Below, piece after piece: positions 1 through 11,300 of a stretch of 54,169 nt of DNA. Positions within the stretch are counted from its first letter, which is position 1; every line of letters starts with the position of its first letter. The stretch lies in contig MEDY01000192.1 in the NCBI GenBank assembly GCA_001724265.1, forward strand, positions 1-54,169, given 5' to 3'. The translations under genes and the position numbers were made by a program. Under the pieces are notes generated by a model that made no database searches, was not told the DNA's origin, and saw only the letters and a list, made by a program, of their open reading frames with translations. The DNA comes from Rhizaria sp. SCN 62-66. Taxonomy: Eukaryota > Rhizaria, unplaced.

Positions 1-1
1 C

Positions 2-169
2 ATGGTCATGCCCGGCACGCCCGTCGTCAACGCGCTCGCCAAGCAGCAGCGCATGGTCACCAACATCCTCTCCGCCTGCGCCGGCCTGCCCCCGGACAAC
101 GACATGCTCCTCGAGCACAAGACCAAGCTCCCCAAGCCCAACGCGCAGCGCCTCAACGCCAAGCTCTAA
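2..169 (+). CDS. INO1: Inositol-3-phosphate synthase, C-terminal fragment (5' end outside window)
   Basis: This is the last 55 codons of an open frame that enters from the left edge and stops at TAA (167-169). The peptide contains [15 protein letters not shown], then [20 protein letters not shown], which is the characteristic C-terminal helix and tail of eukaryotic myo-inositol-1-phosphate synthase. The enzyme makes inositol-3-phosphate from glucose-6-phosphate in an NAD-dependent reaction in the cytosol, the first step of inositol and phosphatidylinositol synthesis. The catalytic core and any introns lie outside the window. The frame opens at the edge, so the Met codons at its start are internal and not initiation sites. 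The next gene lies about 960 bp downstream on the same strand. The assignment is strong for so short a piece because the C-terminal motif is nearly invariant in the family. Confidence 0.88.
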   Translation: MVMPGTPVVNALAKQQRMVTNILSACAGLPPDNDMLLEHKTKLPKPNAQRLNAKL

Positions 170-1133
170 GTCAGTCAGCCAGTTGTTTTCTTGCTTAACA
201 TAACAGAAAACAAAACTTTTGTCTTGCTCGGCTCTTTCTTTCTCTCTCTCTGTTGAGAGGAGGTTGCGCGCTTAAACTGAAAGGAGAAGCAATTCTAACT
301 GTATATTAATGACGGTGAAACTTGCGTTCTCTTGATTCGATTTCTCTCGATTTTTCGTTCTCTCTAAGCACTCTTCTGTTTGTGTCCTGCTGACTAACGC
401 CTTTTTGGCAGATACCATAACCTTCCCTCCCCGTTTTTCTTTGTGCGCTGTTGCCACACACGCATCCACACCCACACCACCACACTTAGTTGTTATTGTC
501 GCTGTTGCTGTTGTTGTGTGACTTCACTGCATGAAGAAGTACTCATCAAACGTAAAGGTTTTTAGTTAAAACACGCACGCGTTGTCTTCCTGTTATTCAG
601 CGATATCTATTCGGACATCCCGTGTTTCGTGTTCTATCACACATCTTTATTGTTTTACTCAAACTCAAATTCAATAGTCAATATCTTCTTCTCTCTCAAC
701 TCAAAAGTCTTTGGGCGGCGGCGAGCATATTGTTGCGTCGTCTCGTGCCACAGTCTCATCAGTATATATGCTAAGTTCATTGGTAATAGATTCTCTCTTT
801 TTTAAAACATGCTGACCTGACTGTATCATATCGTCAACGTTTAAAACGCTCTTTGATCGATCTGACAGTGCATATCCAGTGAATTGTGTCGCTCTGCGCG
901 ATGATGAAGCGTTCGTGGTGACGTGGCAATTGGGCTTATCGGAGCTTTTGAATGAAGATCGATGGGGCATCTGCCATCGTAAATCAGGAATTTCACGACG
1001 GATTCATGTTTAAACATGAGGTTTTATTACTTGTCCTGTTTGGTTTGTCTTAATCACTTTGTTTTGCTTGCGATATCGCCTTTCTCCGCCCACCCCTTTG
1101 CTCCCTTTTGCTTACCGCTGTAGCAAAAGACAC
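170..1133. other. Intergenic: INO1 3' flank and TPR-gene promoter region
   Basis: AT-rich, with CT-rich stretches (about 230-255 and 350-370) and no convincing coding frame on either strand. It must hold the INO1 3' UTR and the promoter of the TPR gene. A TATA-like stretch occurs near 761. I see no tRNA T-loop signature or other RNA gene. Confidence 0.6.
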
Positions 1134-2459
1134 ATGTCTGCCGCTGTAGCCACCAAGATGCAAGAGATCCAGTCTTGCCAACAAAAGGTAAGATTTACTT
1201 CTGTTAATATCTTCCACCTTACTGCCTGACCTTGCCTGTGTCCATCTTGCATATCCATAATCTCGCCGCAACACAACTCACTTCTTCTCTTAACTGGGGC
1301 CTTCGCTGCTTCGCTCTTGCATTCCACGCGTGACAACAACAACAGGGCGATGCTCTGTTTAAGGAGGGCAAATTCCGCGAGGCCCGCTCCTGGTACGAGC
1401 AAGGTCTCCGCGTCAACAAGAACCAGATCAAGGGTTCCGCCTCGGTTCTCAAGCCTTTCGCGTCCCAACGCATCCGGCTCGAAGCCGAGATGTTTGCCGC
1501 TGTCGCCGACTGCTGTCTCCACGCCACGCCGCGCGACCAGCTTGCCGCGCTTAAGGCCGCTACGGCCGCGCTCGAGGCCGACGCCGCGTGCGAGAAGGCG
1601 CTGTTTCTGCGCGCCAGTGCTTTTTCGCTCGACGGTGTCTGGCAGTCCCGCAGCCGTTTCGACGCTGACAAAGATAAGCTCCTGGTACGCTATCATATAT
1701 TCGCATCTATGGATAGTTCGTTTATATTCATATACATGTTACGTTTATTCTTATTATTGCTTTATCTCGCATCTGTAGACCATAATCTTTGTGCTAATAT
1801 CTGTAATGATAATGTTCGCTTTGATTTTTTGTTTCTGTCAGTCTCTGTACCCCGAGAGTATCTACGCGGCCCCGATTCTCTCCATCACGCCCCCGTCGCT
1901 TGCCAGCGACCGGATCTTTGCCCAGCTCCCGACGAAGCCGGCCCCCGCGGCGACCAAGGCCTTCGGTGTATCTGTGACGAGCTTCGCGGACCGGCCCAAG
2001 GACGACAGCGACAGCGACGGGGAGGAGCATCCCGATGATAAAGAGGCGCGCGAGCGGCAAGGTAAGCTGCAGGAGAAGCTGGTGGCGTCGATGAGCAGCA
2101 ATCTCGACTGGCACAAGCAGTTTGTACTGAAGAACCCCGATTTCGCAGCCAAGTACCCCTCCACCACCAGCAGCAGCAACAACAACAACAACAACAGCGG
2201 CAGCGGCAGCAGCAGCAGCGTTAACAAGACCGCTAGCCCGAGCCCCGCCGTTGACAAGGCTGCGGACAGCTTTAGCAGCGACAAGGACGTTGTATCGCGC
2301 GCGTCACTGAGCATCCGCCAGTCGCGTCGCCGCTGCACCGAGCGTATCGCCGATCTCCTCATGTATCTCGTCTCTTTCTGCGCCGACACCGGCGTCAAGG
2401 ACGGCAATAACAACGCAGACGCGAACGGTGCTGTGAGCGAGCACGCCAAGGACAAGTGA
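1134..2459 (+). CDS. TPR-domain protein of unknown function; exons 1134-1187, 1346-1684, 1842-2459
   Basis: Splicing three exons gives 336 aa. Both introns are phase 0: intron 1 is GTAAGA...CAACAACAACAG and intron 2 is GTACGC...TGTCAG. The ATG at 1134 opens a short first exon (MSAAVATKMQEIQSC). Exon 2 carries a clear TPR helix pair (GDALFKEGKFREARSWYEQG), followed by further helical repeats (residues about 65-130) resembling the C-terminal TPR block of co-chaperones and immunophilins. Exon 3 adds an acidic DDSDSDGEE patch and a conserved-looking stretch, LDWHKQFVLKNPDFAAKYP. A Ser/Asn-rich linker and a helical tail ending at TGA follow. TPR repeats bind protein partners, often Hsp90/Hsp70 tails, but no catalytic domain is present and I cannot name the family. 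The exon structure is well supported because both junctions restore one continuous frame. Confidence 0.78.
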
Positions 2460-3372
2460 GCGGAGTGTTAGCGCGTTTTGGAGTCATATTGCCGCTGTAA
2501 TATTGTGCGTGTGGCTGTCTTAATTGGTGTTCTCTTGTGTAGAGGACGGCAGTGAAGAGCTCGATGGCCAGATTACGCGCATATGCGCTGTAAATCGACT
2601 CACTTAGAGTAGTGTTAGATTAATATGAATATTATACACTTGAAATTGTTGAATTAAGGCTCACTGTGTTGATTTCAGCGCGATACTGGTTGAAATTTCT
2701 TTGTTCGAGGATTCTCTAAGTCCAGGTAGGAAATGTCGGTTTGTATTGAGTTAGAGTGATGATTACTGATTATAAGATAATGAATTGCACCAAAATGGGA
2801 GCAATTCCATCGGTTTGTCCCCGTGAGTTCCAAACTCTGAAACTGCTCACAGTCACTTTTACTACACTCCTGACTTTTTCGGTCCCGCCACCCGACTGAC
2901 GATGTGAGATTAGCGCGCCATTTGGCCACAGTCATGTCGCCAATATCGAAGGGAAATTGAGGCTATTGTACATTTTGTAATGAAGTGCTGTGAATTGATT
3001 TGAATAGGGCGCTGCCTTGAGAGTAATATGTGATTATAGGCACGCGTTATGTCAATATCTGTGGTCTCTATTTCCTTTCGTCGGTGCACCGTCTTCGCGG
3101 TTCGCTTCAGCAGTTGTCTTTGCCTGCGCTCTGTCCCAGGCTTTTGCACGTTCACTTTCCGCTTTTTGCACTTGTATCAGCACATTCATATACTTGATAT
3201 GCACAAATATTCCCCGCATATCTGTTCCCGCTGACGGATTCTCCCACTTTCGTGCTCTTTTCCCCGCTTCCTCACGTGTTCCCACTGCCCCGCTCTCAAA
3301 CATGCTCTCGTGCTTGCACCTGCGCCTTGTGTCACTTCGCTCTGCTCTCGCGCTCCCCACGTCACGATCCAG
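2460..3372. other. Intergenic: TPR-gene 3' flank and HMG-gene promoter
   Basis: AT-rich in the left two thirds, becoming pyrimidine-rich (CTC/TTC) over about 3200-3370 just before the HMG gene. No credible gene on either strand. The frame upstream of the ATG at 3373 happens to stay open to 3310, but its composition is UTR-like. Confidence 0.55.
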
Positions 3373-4488
3373 ATGTTCCGCCTGTCCACCGGCCTTTCCA
3401 AGGTCTTCACCACCTCGGCCGCCGCCGTGAAGCCCGCCCCCGCGGTGTCTTCCTTCCTGTCCATCCCCACTATGGGCTTCGCTCGCGTCGCGCGCGCCGC
3501 CAAGGTCGAGGTCGTCGAGCCCGCCGCCGCCCCGCGCAAGCGCAAGACCGCCGCCGCCGCCGCCGCCCCCGTCGTCGTGGTTGCCGCGACGCCCAAGAGC
3601 CGTGCCAAGCTCGCCACGACCCCCGCGACCGCGGCGGCCAAGAAGACGAAGCTTCCCGAGGGCCTCGCCTCGAGCGCCGGCATCGACATCGTCCCCGCTC
3701 CCCCCGCGCCCCGCTCCAAGCTTCCCACCCGCGCCGCCATTGCCGAGGCGTACTACGTCGCGTCTGGCGCCAAGGTCGCCGGCGGCGGCCGCCGCGCCCC
3801 GTTCGTCCCCACTCCGGCCCAGCTGCTCGCGCACCGCACCGACTCCGCCGCTGTGAACGACCAGTGCATCGCCAGTGCGACGGCTGCGCTCCCGGCCACG
3901 GCCACCAAGGCCGAGGTCGCCGAGACCGTCGCCCGCGCGCGCGCGGCTGCTAAGGAGATCATCGAGCAGCAGAACAAGATCATCGAGCGCTCTGCGAGCA
4001 TGATCATGAAGCGTCATCGCACCAACCAGCTCTCGGAGCGTCTGCTCATCAAGGACGCGCTGCTCCGCGGCCGCGCCCGCCCCCAGGGCTGGTATGCCAT
4101 CTTCCTCAAGTCCCTCGACGCCTCTCAGCGCCCCGAGGGCATGACCCTGATGTCGTACGCGGCGTCGAAGCGCGCGCAGCTCACGGACAGCGAGATTGCC
4201 GAGTTCCGCATGCAGGCTAAGCAGCTGAGTGAGGAGTTCAACGGCGAGCTCGCCAAGATTCCCAAGCGCCCGCTCTCGGGCTACGCGCGCTTCTTCTCCT
4301 CCAACTTCAAGTCGGTCCCCGTCCCCTCGGACCTGTCTTCGCGTCAGGCCGTGACGTATGTCGCCCGCGAGCTTGGCGCGGCCTGGAAGGCGCTGCCCGA
4401 GGAGACCAAGAAGGAGTGGGCGCCCGCTGAGGAGGAGAAGCTGGCGTACAAGGAGGCCATGAAGAAGCTCCACGCTGAGGTTCTCTAA
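3373..4488 (+). CDS. Two-HMG-box protein, probably mitochondrial (TFAM/Abf2-like)
   Basis: Single-exon gene, 371 aa, TAA stop. The N-terminus (MFRLSTGLSKVFTTSAAA) is basic, hydroxylated and free of acidic residues, as expected of a mitochondrial presequence. A Lys/Arg/Ala-rich linker (PRKRKTAAAAAAP) resembles histone-H1-type tails. A helical region near residues 180-225 (AAKEIIEQQNKIIERSASM) is followed by a divergent first HMG box (about 236-290, from RPQGWYAIFLKSLDASQR). A better-conserved second box follows (about 296-368), with the canonical opening PKRPLSGYARFF, then LGAAWKALPEETKKEW. Two boxes plus a targeting peptide match mtDNA-packaging factors of the TFAM/Abf2 type. An upstream in-frame ATG at 3310 would spoil the presequence, so 3373 is preferred. 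A plastid or nuclear location cannot be excluded. Confidence 0.8.
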   Translation: MFRLSTGLSKVFTTSAAAVKPAPAVSSFLSIPTMGFARVARAAKVEVVEPAAAPRKRKTAAAAAAPVVVVAATPKSRAKLATTPATAAAKKTKLPEGLASSAGIDIVPAPPAPRSKLPTRAAIAEAYYVASGAKVAGGGRRAPFVPTPAQLLAHRTDSAAVNDQCIASATAALPATATKAEVAETVARARAAAKEIIEQQNKIIERSASMIMKRHRTNQLSERLLIKDALLRGRARPQGWYAIFLKSLDASQRPEGMTLMSYAASKRAQLTDSEIAEFRMQAKQLSEEFNGELAKIPKRPLSGYARFFSSNFKSVPVPSDLSSRQAVTYVARELGAAWKALPEETKKEWAPAEEEKLAYKEAMKKLHAEVL

Positions 4489-5392
4489 AGTGCGTGCTTG
4501 CAGCAAGGGTAACTTTTGCTTGGGTGTTCTTGGTTTTTTGAGCACAGAGCAAACATGGCTGTAGGAGCACTCGTAATTATCAAAGTAGTCGTAGCAGTAA
4601 TCACAATTAGTATCAGTGAGTAAAAAAGCAGCAGTAGCGCTTGCACCGTTTGTTTTTGTTTGATTCTTGTTTGGAACAAGAGCAACGTCAAGGCTGCCGT
4701 CTCTCTGTTGCTTTCTGCTTGCTTGTATCATCTGTCTCTATCTTACGGGGGAGGTACCTTGCTTGTTAGGATAAGTCAGTGCGTTTTATAGTGCGTATTT
4801 GTACGCGTAATGTATTTTGTGTGTGTATGTATTAGTAATAACAACATCTGCACAGTTGTCGTCGCCGTGTTACTCGGCGCTGTTGCTGTGCTTAAAGACA
4901 CGACCACTTGTTGTCGTCGCTGTCTCTGTCTGTGCGTGTTTGGGAAGTTTTTTTTCTGTCATTCTTGCTATGCTCTTGCGCAACAAGGGGTTGATGACAA
5001 CACGTATGCAGGACGGAGCAGCTGTGACAGCAGCAGGTATCTTGGGGTTGAGAGACTACAACAGAAGCAAGCAATGGTGTGGTTCCTCCAAGTGGCGGTT
5101 GTGGTACAAATAATGAGAAGAATAAATAGTCTGTCGTGTCGTGGAGACTCTGCAGATCAAATCATAAACAACGTTTTAAGACATCAAATCATTGCATTGT
5201 TTATTTTATTTAATTATATCTCACACAATCATCGTTTGTCGCTCCATATCTTGTTCCAAGCTGCCCTTCGGCCCACACGTTTAGGCAACTTCGTCAAACT
5301 TTGATTCCCCTTGCTCTCACGCCTCACAACCACACTGCAGCAACACATAGTTTCGGAAACGCGCTTGTTGACTGCGTTGGCGTTGTGGTACG
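4489..5392. other. Intergenic: HMG-gene 3' flank and cyclin-gene promoter
   Basis: Rich in TTG/TGT microsatellite-like sequence over 4800-5080, then AT-rich. An AATAAA lies near 5123. It holds a 164-codon open frame (4810-5304) that reads as Cys/Val-rich translated simple sequence and is not a credible gene. Confidence 0.55.
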
Positions 5393-8077
5393 ATGGCGAC
5401 TTTGCGCATTTTCCCCGCGGAAGAGGTTCTGCAGCCCCCTTCTGTGAAGGAAGGCGGGATGTCGATGAGCACCGAGCGCCGCATCCGCTTCGTCTTTGTG
5501 CGCCTGATCTACGACGCTGCGGCTCTGCTACACCTGCCAGCAGTGACTGCCGCCACGGCCGCTGGCTACTTCCACTACTTTTATCAGTACCTCAGCATGC
5601 TGCATCACGATCCGCTCATCTGCGCGCAAGCCTGTCTCCTGCTCGCCGCCAAAGTCAACGAAAACACGCGCCGCGTGCGCGACATCTACACCGTTACCTA
5701 CCACCTCTGTAACTCCCCCACGGGCGCGCCTACCGTCCCGCTGAACATGGCCTACTGGTCCGTCAAGGATTACATCGTCCGCTGCGAGCAGACTCTGTTG
5801 CGCGTTCTCTCCTTCACCGTCTCGCTGCCGACGGCGCTAGCCTACATCGCGCCACTTGCGCGCGAGCTGGAGCTCTCGGACGCGCACACCACGCTCGCAC
5901 TCGCCGCTTGCAACGACGCCGCCGCGCTCCCTCTTTGTCTGCAGTTCCCGCCGCTGGAGATTGCGTGTGGCGTGCTGCGCTTCACGGCTGGGCTCTTGGC
6001 GGGCGCGCCCGTGGCTGCGACGCTAGATACGCTTGCTGAGGCGGCACCCACGCTACGGCCGCGCTCACGCTCGCATGTACGCTCGCGGTCACGCTCCCGG
6101 TTGCGCTCACGGTCTCGTTTGGATTCGCACTCGCGCGCCCAGCCACAGTCACGCTCGCATGATAAGCACTGTCGTGTTCACAATCATTCGCATGCACAAT
6201 TGCATCAAAATAGGAGCAACGGCAACATGGCGGATAGCGCGATTAAGACCGAGTCTGATGAGAGCAATCACATCAACAACGGCAATAACGACAACTGTAA
6301 TGGTGACACTAACTGCACGTGTAGCGTGAGTGCTAGTGCGAGCGCACCTGCGAGTGGCAAGACTAACGCGTATGCGCGTTTTGCCTGCAACAGGGATCGA
6401 TTTAAGCGTATTGTGCATGATTTTGGTGCGAAGATATCTCTAGTTCCCCGTTCATGTCCAATTTCAGCGCTTTCCCTTCAAAGCAACACAAAATCCAATC
6501 GCCCCAGTGTTAATAGCCCAACCGCGAATGCAGGTGCTGAGAATGAGGCTGAGGCTGCTGCTAAGGCGGATGCAGACTGTGACACTGGTATCAGCACTAA
6601 CAACGAACTTATCACCAAGCTTATGAATAACAACAACACCACCAACAACAACAGTAAGCGTGACACCAACTCAGCCGCGCACAGCGCAGCGCCGTGCGCT
6701 GGTTTGAGCGCCAGCAGCGCAGTGTCCGCTGAGGACGCCGTGATCGCGGCCTACGCCCAGCACGCGGCGCCGCACCTGCTTTCGGCCGCCGCCGCCGAGG
6801 CCGCGGCCGCGACTGCGCCCGCTGTGCTCGCCGCGCGTTTTGCTGTGTCCGCGGAAGCTGTGGTGACCGTGAGCCGGGCCATCGACGGACTGTACACACA
6901 GCAGCCCACGGTCGTGGACGGGGAGGCAGAAGGGTGGGTCTGGAGCGGCGGGTCATCGGACTCGAATTCAGACTCCAATTCTGGCTCTGAGTCCGACTCC
7001 GGCGATGATAGCGATAATCACAGTGACGTTGGTGGTGATGAGTCGACTGCTGGAGCTGTTGTTGCAGCTAAGAGCGGCGGGAAAATATCGAGTAAAAGTC
7101 GCCATGGCAGGGAGACGTTTAACGACGCGGATTATACGAATGACTATGAGTATGATTACGATGATTACGATGACGGCGACTATTACGATAGCTCTAGGAG
7201 CAAGAGCAAACGGAGCAAGAGTAAGAGCAATTCAAATGCAACAGCAATGAGCGACGAAGCGAGTAACAACGCGATGACGAACACTGCGGACAAAATAACA
7301 AACAACAACGGCCGCGGGCCACGTGGTGAGAACGATGCTGAGTATCGCTGTTATTGTGGCTCTGCCACAGATAGTGACAGCGACAGCGACAGCGATGGTT
7401 ATAGCGACTATGACGCGTTCATTGCTGAGCTTGAAGCAGCTGAAAACAATGCTACAACGAACAACAGCACAACAAGTCAGACGAAGGCTAGTATTAGCAA
7501 CAGCAACTCTGCTGACACTGAGATAAAGGCACATAAGGCTCACAACAACACACCAGCAGTATCCCCTGTCGATGCGAGTCACGATAACCACCGGCATTGT
7601 CGCAACTGCCGGCGCTGCCGCCGCCGCTGCCGACACCTCAACGGCGGCCGCGACTGCCTTGAGCGCCGCCGCAGGGACCGCGCTTCGTACTTATCGTTTG
7701 CGCTTGCTCTTGCACGCGAACAGGCCGCAGCGAAGGCGCAGCAGCAGCAACTTGAGGAGCAGCAACAGCGCGCCGCCGCCGCAGCTGCCGCTGCCGCCGC
7801 CGCGACTGCTTCTGCCGGAGCTCCAGGTGTGAGCTACAGCGTTGGCGGGGTTGGAGGACGCACGCCGTTCTACGGCCGTATTTCTGCGCTCAATACCAAC
7901 TGGGGATCATACTCTGGCCCCACTGCAGCGAGCTCGAGCGTCAACACAAACACTAATCCTTATAACGAAGCTATTTTATCGAGCAACGGCGCGGCTGGTG
8001 TTAACACTGCTGTTGCAGCAACGCCTGCGTACGGTACTGCCGCGCAACAGGCACAACACGGACAACAGCAGCATTAA
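5393..8077 (+). CDS. CCNQ: Cyclin Q-like (CCNQ/FAM58) cyclin with RS-rich and very long disordered C-terminal region
   Basis: Single exon, 894 aa, TAA stop. Residues about 30-150 form a cyclin box with the diagnostic AAKVNENTRRVRDIYTVTYH (Lys87 of the CDK-contact pair) and YWSVKDYIVRCEQTLLRVLS (Glu132), both closest in my reading to cyclin Q, the CDK10 partner. The second fold starts at about 151 and includes LPLCLQFPPLEIACGVLRF, another cyclin Q signature. An RS/RSR dipeptide tract (about 222-256) and a long Asn/Ser/Ala-rich spacer follow. A helix (ARFAVSAEAVVTVSRAIDGL, residues 480-499) could be the displaced last helix of the second fold. The remaining roughly 390 residues are acidic, Asn/Ser-rich and then Gln/Ala-rich, clearly disordered. 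Human cyclin Q is about 250 aa, so most of this protein is extension. The RS tract recalls cyclin L, but the box sequence favours Q. Confidence 0.82.
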   Translation: MATLRIFPAEEVLQPPSVKEGGMSMSTERRIRFVFVRLIYDAAALLHLPAVTAATAAGYFHYFYQYLSMLHHDPLICAQACLLLAAKVNENTRRVRDIYTVTYHLCNSPTGAPTVPLNMAYWSVKDYIVRCEQTLLRVLSFTVSLPTALAYIAPLARELELSDAHTTLALAACNDAAALPLCLQFPPLEIACGVLRFTAGLLAGAPVAATLDTLAEAAPTLRPRSRSHVRSRSRSRLRSRSRLDSHSRAQPQSRSHDKHCRVHNHSHAQLHQNRSNGNMADSAIKTESDESNHINNGNNDNCNGDTNCTCSVSASASAPASGKTNAYARFACNRDRFKRIVHDFGAKISLVPRSCPISALSLQSNTKSNRPSVNSPTANAGAENEAEAAAKADADCDTGISTNNELITKLMNNNNTTNNNSKRDTNSAAHSAAPCAGLSASSAVSAEDAVIAAYAQHAAPHLLSAAAAEAAAATAPAVLAARFAVSAEAVVTVSRAIDGLYTQQPTVVDGEAEGWVWSGGSSDSNSDSNSGSESDSGDDSDNHSDVGGDESTAGAVVAAKSGGKISSKSRHGRETFNDADYTNDYEYDYDDYDDGDYYDSSRSKSKRSKSKSNSNATAMSDEASNNAMTNTADKITNNNGRGPRGENDAEYRCYCGSATDSDSDSDSDGYSDYDAFIAELEAAENNATTNNSTTSQTKASISNSNSADTEIKAHKAHNNTPAVSPVDASHDNHRHCRNCRRCRRRCRHLNGGRDCLERRRRDRASYLSFALALAREQAAAKAQQQQLEEQQQRAAAAAAAAAAATASAGAPGVSYSVGGVGGRTPFYGRISALNTNWGSYSGPTAASSSVNTNTNPYNEAILSSNGAAGVNTAVAATPAYGTAAQQAQHGQQQH

Positions 8078-8346
8078 TAGTGGCAACGTGGAGGTGTATT
8101 TCTTCGTCATTCTTCCATTGTTAAGATATTTAAGGTTTACCGTTACAAAGTCACAGTTTACAAAGCCGTTAATTACAAAGAACATTAAGCTTATTTTCTT
8201 TATTTTATCATAATACACGAATGTGTAAGATCTAAAAACATTATTATTCGTCGGTTATTGTCATTAATCGAGAGACAACACGTTTATATCATATCCGCAA
8301 GTCGCAATCAAGATTGCAACGTGTTCGTTCGTCCACCCATTCTCAT

Positions 8347-11300
8347 TCACTGGTGCGAGGCCGTCTTCTTGAGCTTCTCATGGAGGCGCCCCAGCTCAGC
8401 CTCGAGCGCCACAGGCCTGCCGGCCCTGGTGGGCACCGTGGGCACGACGTTCAGCCGCCCGGGCTCTGCGCTCGTGCCTGCGTTGGGGTGATCGATCGTG
8501 ATCACGCGCGGCCGCCCGTCGGCCGGCTTGCGGAACACTGCGTCAGGCCACTGCAGCGGCTTCACCTGCAAAAGCTCACGCAGCTCGCGCGCGCCCGGGT
8601 CCGAAGGCAGGACTGTAAGCGTCGCGGCGGCGTTAAGCGCGTCCAGCTGCGCCAGAGAGGGCGTCGGCACAGGCGCGTCCCCCAGCAGACCGGCCGAGCC
8701 AGAGCCTGAGCTGTGTGGCTGCAGCAGAGCTAGCGAGCGTGCGCTCACGCCGCTGCCGCCGCTGCTGTTGCTCGCGGACGAGCCCTCTGCCGCTGCGGCG
8801 GCCGCGGCGGCGCGGCGGCCTGTGTTGCGCGCGCGCTGCGCGTTCGCGGCTGCGAACGCCGACGACGCCGGGGCCTGATACAGCCCCGCGAAGGACAGCG
8901 CGCTCGACGGCGGGCCGGGGCGGTAGTTGGACGAGAACGAGCCGTAGTCGTCCTCGCCGCCGTCGCCGTCTTCGTCATCGTCGCCGTCGCGCCTGCTGCT
9001 GCCGCCGCCGCGGTTGTCCGTCGTTGTGAGTGCCGTGCTGGCGGGAGCGACCGGAACGAGCGCGCGGGCGTTCCCGCCGCTGGAGCTGGAAGCTGCGGCT
9101 GCGGCAGCGGCGGAGGCGGCGGCGGCGGACGCGGCTGCGGTGGCCCGGGTGAGACCGCGCGGGGGCGCGCCGGCCTGCTGCTGTTGTTGTGCCGGAGGTG
9201 AGTAGAGCGAGTTGGCAAAGATTGCGGTGGCATAGTCGTCGCGACGCTCGATCTCGTAAGCGTCCATCTCATCATCGCCGTCGTCCTCTTCGTCATTGTC
9301 GCTGTAGCCAGCGGAGCCAGAGGCAGCGCCACCAGTCTTGGACGTGCGAGCATTGTTGTTACTCGCGGCCGTCGCAGGCGCAGAAGAAGCTGCAGTCGCA
9401 GGCTTGGCTTCAGCGAAGGCCTCAGGGTTCGCTGCCGCGTTGGTAGCTGCGTCCGAGTCTTGCTGCTGTTGTTGCAGGTGCTTGCTGTACTTAGTGAGCA
9501 CGCTGCGCAGCCGCTCAGATGATGTCAACCCGGCAGCGCTGTCAAGCGCGCTCCTGCGCGCCCTCGCGCCCGCAGCCTCGCGCTGCTCCTCTTCCTCGAT
9601 CAGCCGCAGCTCCTCCATGTCAACAGCCGCGCTGGAGCGGCCACGCGTCGCCGCCGCCGCTGCAGCCGCGGCGTCGCGCACTTCGTCCTCATTCTCCGAG
9701 GCGCTCACATCACACCAGCTGCGCGGCGCAGAGGACTCCCTCCGCGCCGCCGCCGCCGCCGTCGCAGTGGCCGCTGCGAGGTTCGCGGCCACGGCGGCGC
9801 GGCGGCGCGCGCGGCTCTGCGCGGTGCCGGACTGGCTCGTCGCCACAGACGCCGCGGCTTCGGCGGCGGCGGCGGCGGCGGCGCTGGCGGCGGAGGCAGC
9901 GGCCGCCGTCGCCGCGGTGGCCTTGGCGCGCGGGCAGAGCGCAAGATCCCACGGCACGTAGTGGCGGCAGCGCGGGTGCGAGCACGCGATGGAGCCGTCA
10001 GCGGCGCGCTCCTCCCCGTCCTCGGCGCACTTGCCGCCGACAACAGACCTGGAGACTGTGCAGCGAGCGCTGTCCTTGCGCTCAGCGGATGAGGACACAG
10101 CGGTGGAAGCGGCGGCGGTGAGCTTGTGGGTGTCGACGTCGTCATCATCGTCCGCGGCGTTGTTGTTCGCGTAGAGGTTCGACAGGAACGTCTTGTCTGC
10201 TGCGGCGCCCGCAGTCTTGGCCTTGGCGGCCGCGCTGGCTGGTGCGGTCAAGCTGGCGAACCCGCTCAAGCCACTGACGACCGATGCGGCGATGTTGTTC
10301 GCGCGCGCCCGCGCCGCGGCCGCCGCACGGTTGCGCCGGGCCTTGTTCTCCTCCTCTTCCTCCTCGGCGGCCAGCACGCGCATCTGCCTCTCCGCCGCGC
10401 GCACGCGCCTGCGCAGCCGCGCGGCGGCGCCATGCATGTGCTCGGTCCCGCGCAGCCTCAGCAGCAGCGCGGGCACGTCCAGCGTGGGGCGCACACCGAG
10501 CTCGCCGACGAGCTGCCCCACGCGCGACCACACGCGCACTTGTCCGTTGTCCGACGCCGTGGCGAACGCCTGCAAGTGCGGCGCGGCGACCACGGCGGTG
10601 GGCAGGCCGCGCGCGTGGGGCCGCCACGAGTGGATCAGGCGGAACAGCGGACGCACGTGCGCGCGCAGAGACGAAACCACTGCGTTGGACAGCGGGAGTG
10701 CGATAGAGCTGCCACTAATAGGGCTGGTGCTAGCATTGGAGTTAGAGCTGGATGAGGCGTTGGCGTCAGTGTTGGCGTCCGCGCTAGACGTTGCCGTCGT
10801 GGCCGCAGCACCAGCGGCGCCAGCTGCAGTTGCACTGGCATCGGCTGAACTGCCGCTACTGCCACTGTTGCTGCTGTTGGCAGCACCGGGAGCAGAAGTT
10901 GCGGTAGTCCCAGCAGTCGCCGCCGCTGCCGCCGCCGCTGCCGCCGCCGCCGCCGCCGTCGTCGCGGCCGCAGCTGCGACAATGGCGGGGCATCCCGCGG
11001 CCGCCGCAGCCGCTGCGGGGCCCAACGCGCTCTCCACCGCAGCCGTCGCTGTTGTGGCAATGCCGGTCACTTCGAACGCGGTCGCGCTCGCACCGGGCGC
11101 CAGATCGCGCGCGATGCCGCGCCCGGCCTGACTCGCGCCAGCGGCAGCAGCGGCTGCAGCGGCGGCGGCGGCCGCGGCGGCAGCGGCGCGGGACTGTTTA
11201 CCGGCGGCCGCGCGCACCGGCACAAGCGGCGCGCGCGCGAGCGCGGCAGCAACGCCGAGCGCAAGCGGCGAGCATGAGTACGTGTGTCCGCCGTTGTGCG

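Noticed and set aside
3052-4731. A 559-codon minus-strand frame over the HMG gene
   Set aside because: Composition is Gly/Arg/Leu-rich translated antisense, and it crosses both UTR and coding sequence. The plus strand holds a clear HMG protein.
4810-5304. A 164-codon plus-strand frame between the HMG and cyclin genes
   Set aside because: Encodes Val/Cys-rich translation of TTG/TGT simple repeats; base composition is like the intergenic DNA around it.
6077-6394. Possible intron in the cyclin gene with a GTACGC donor at 6077
   Set aside because: The best downstream acceptor (CAACAG at 6393) does not restore the frame, and the unspliced frame is open throughout.
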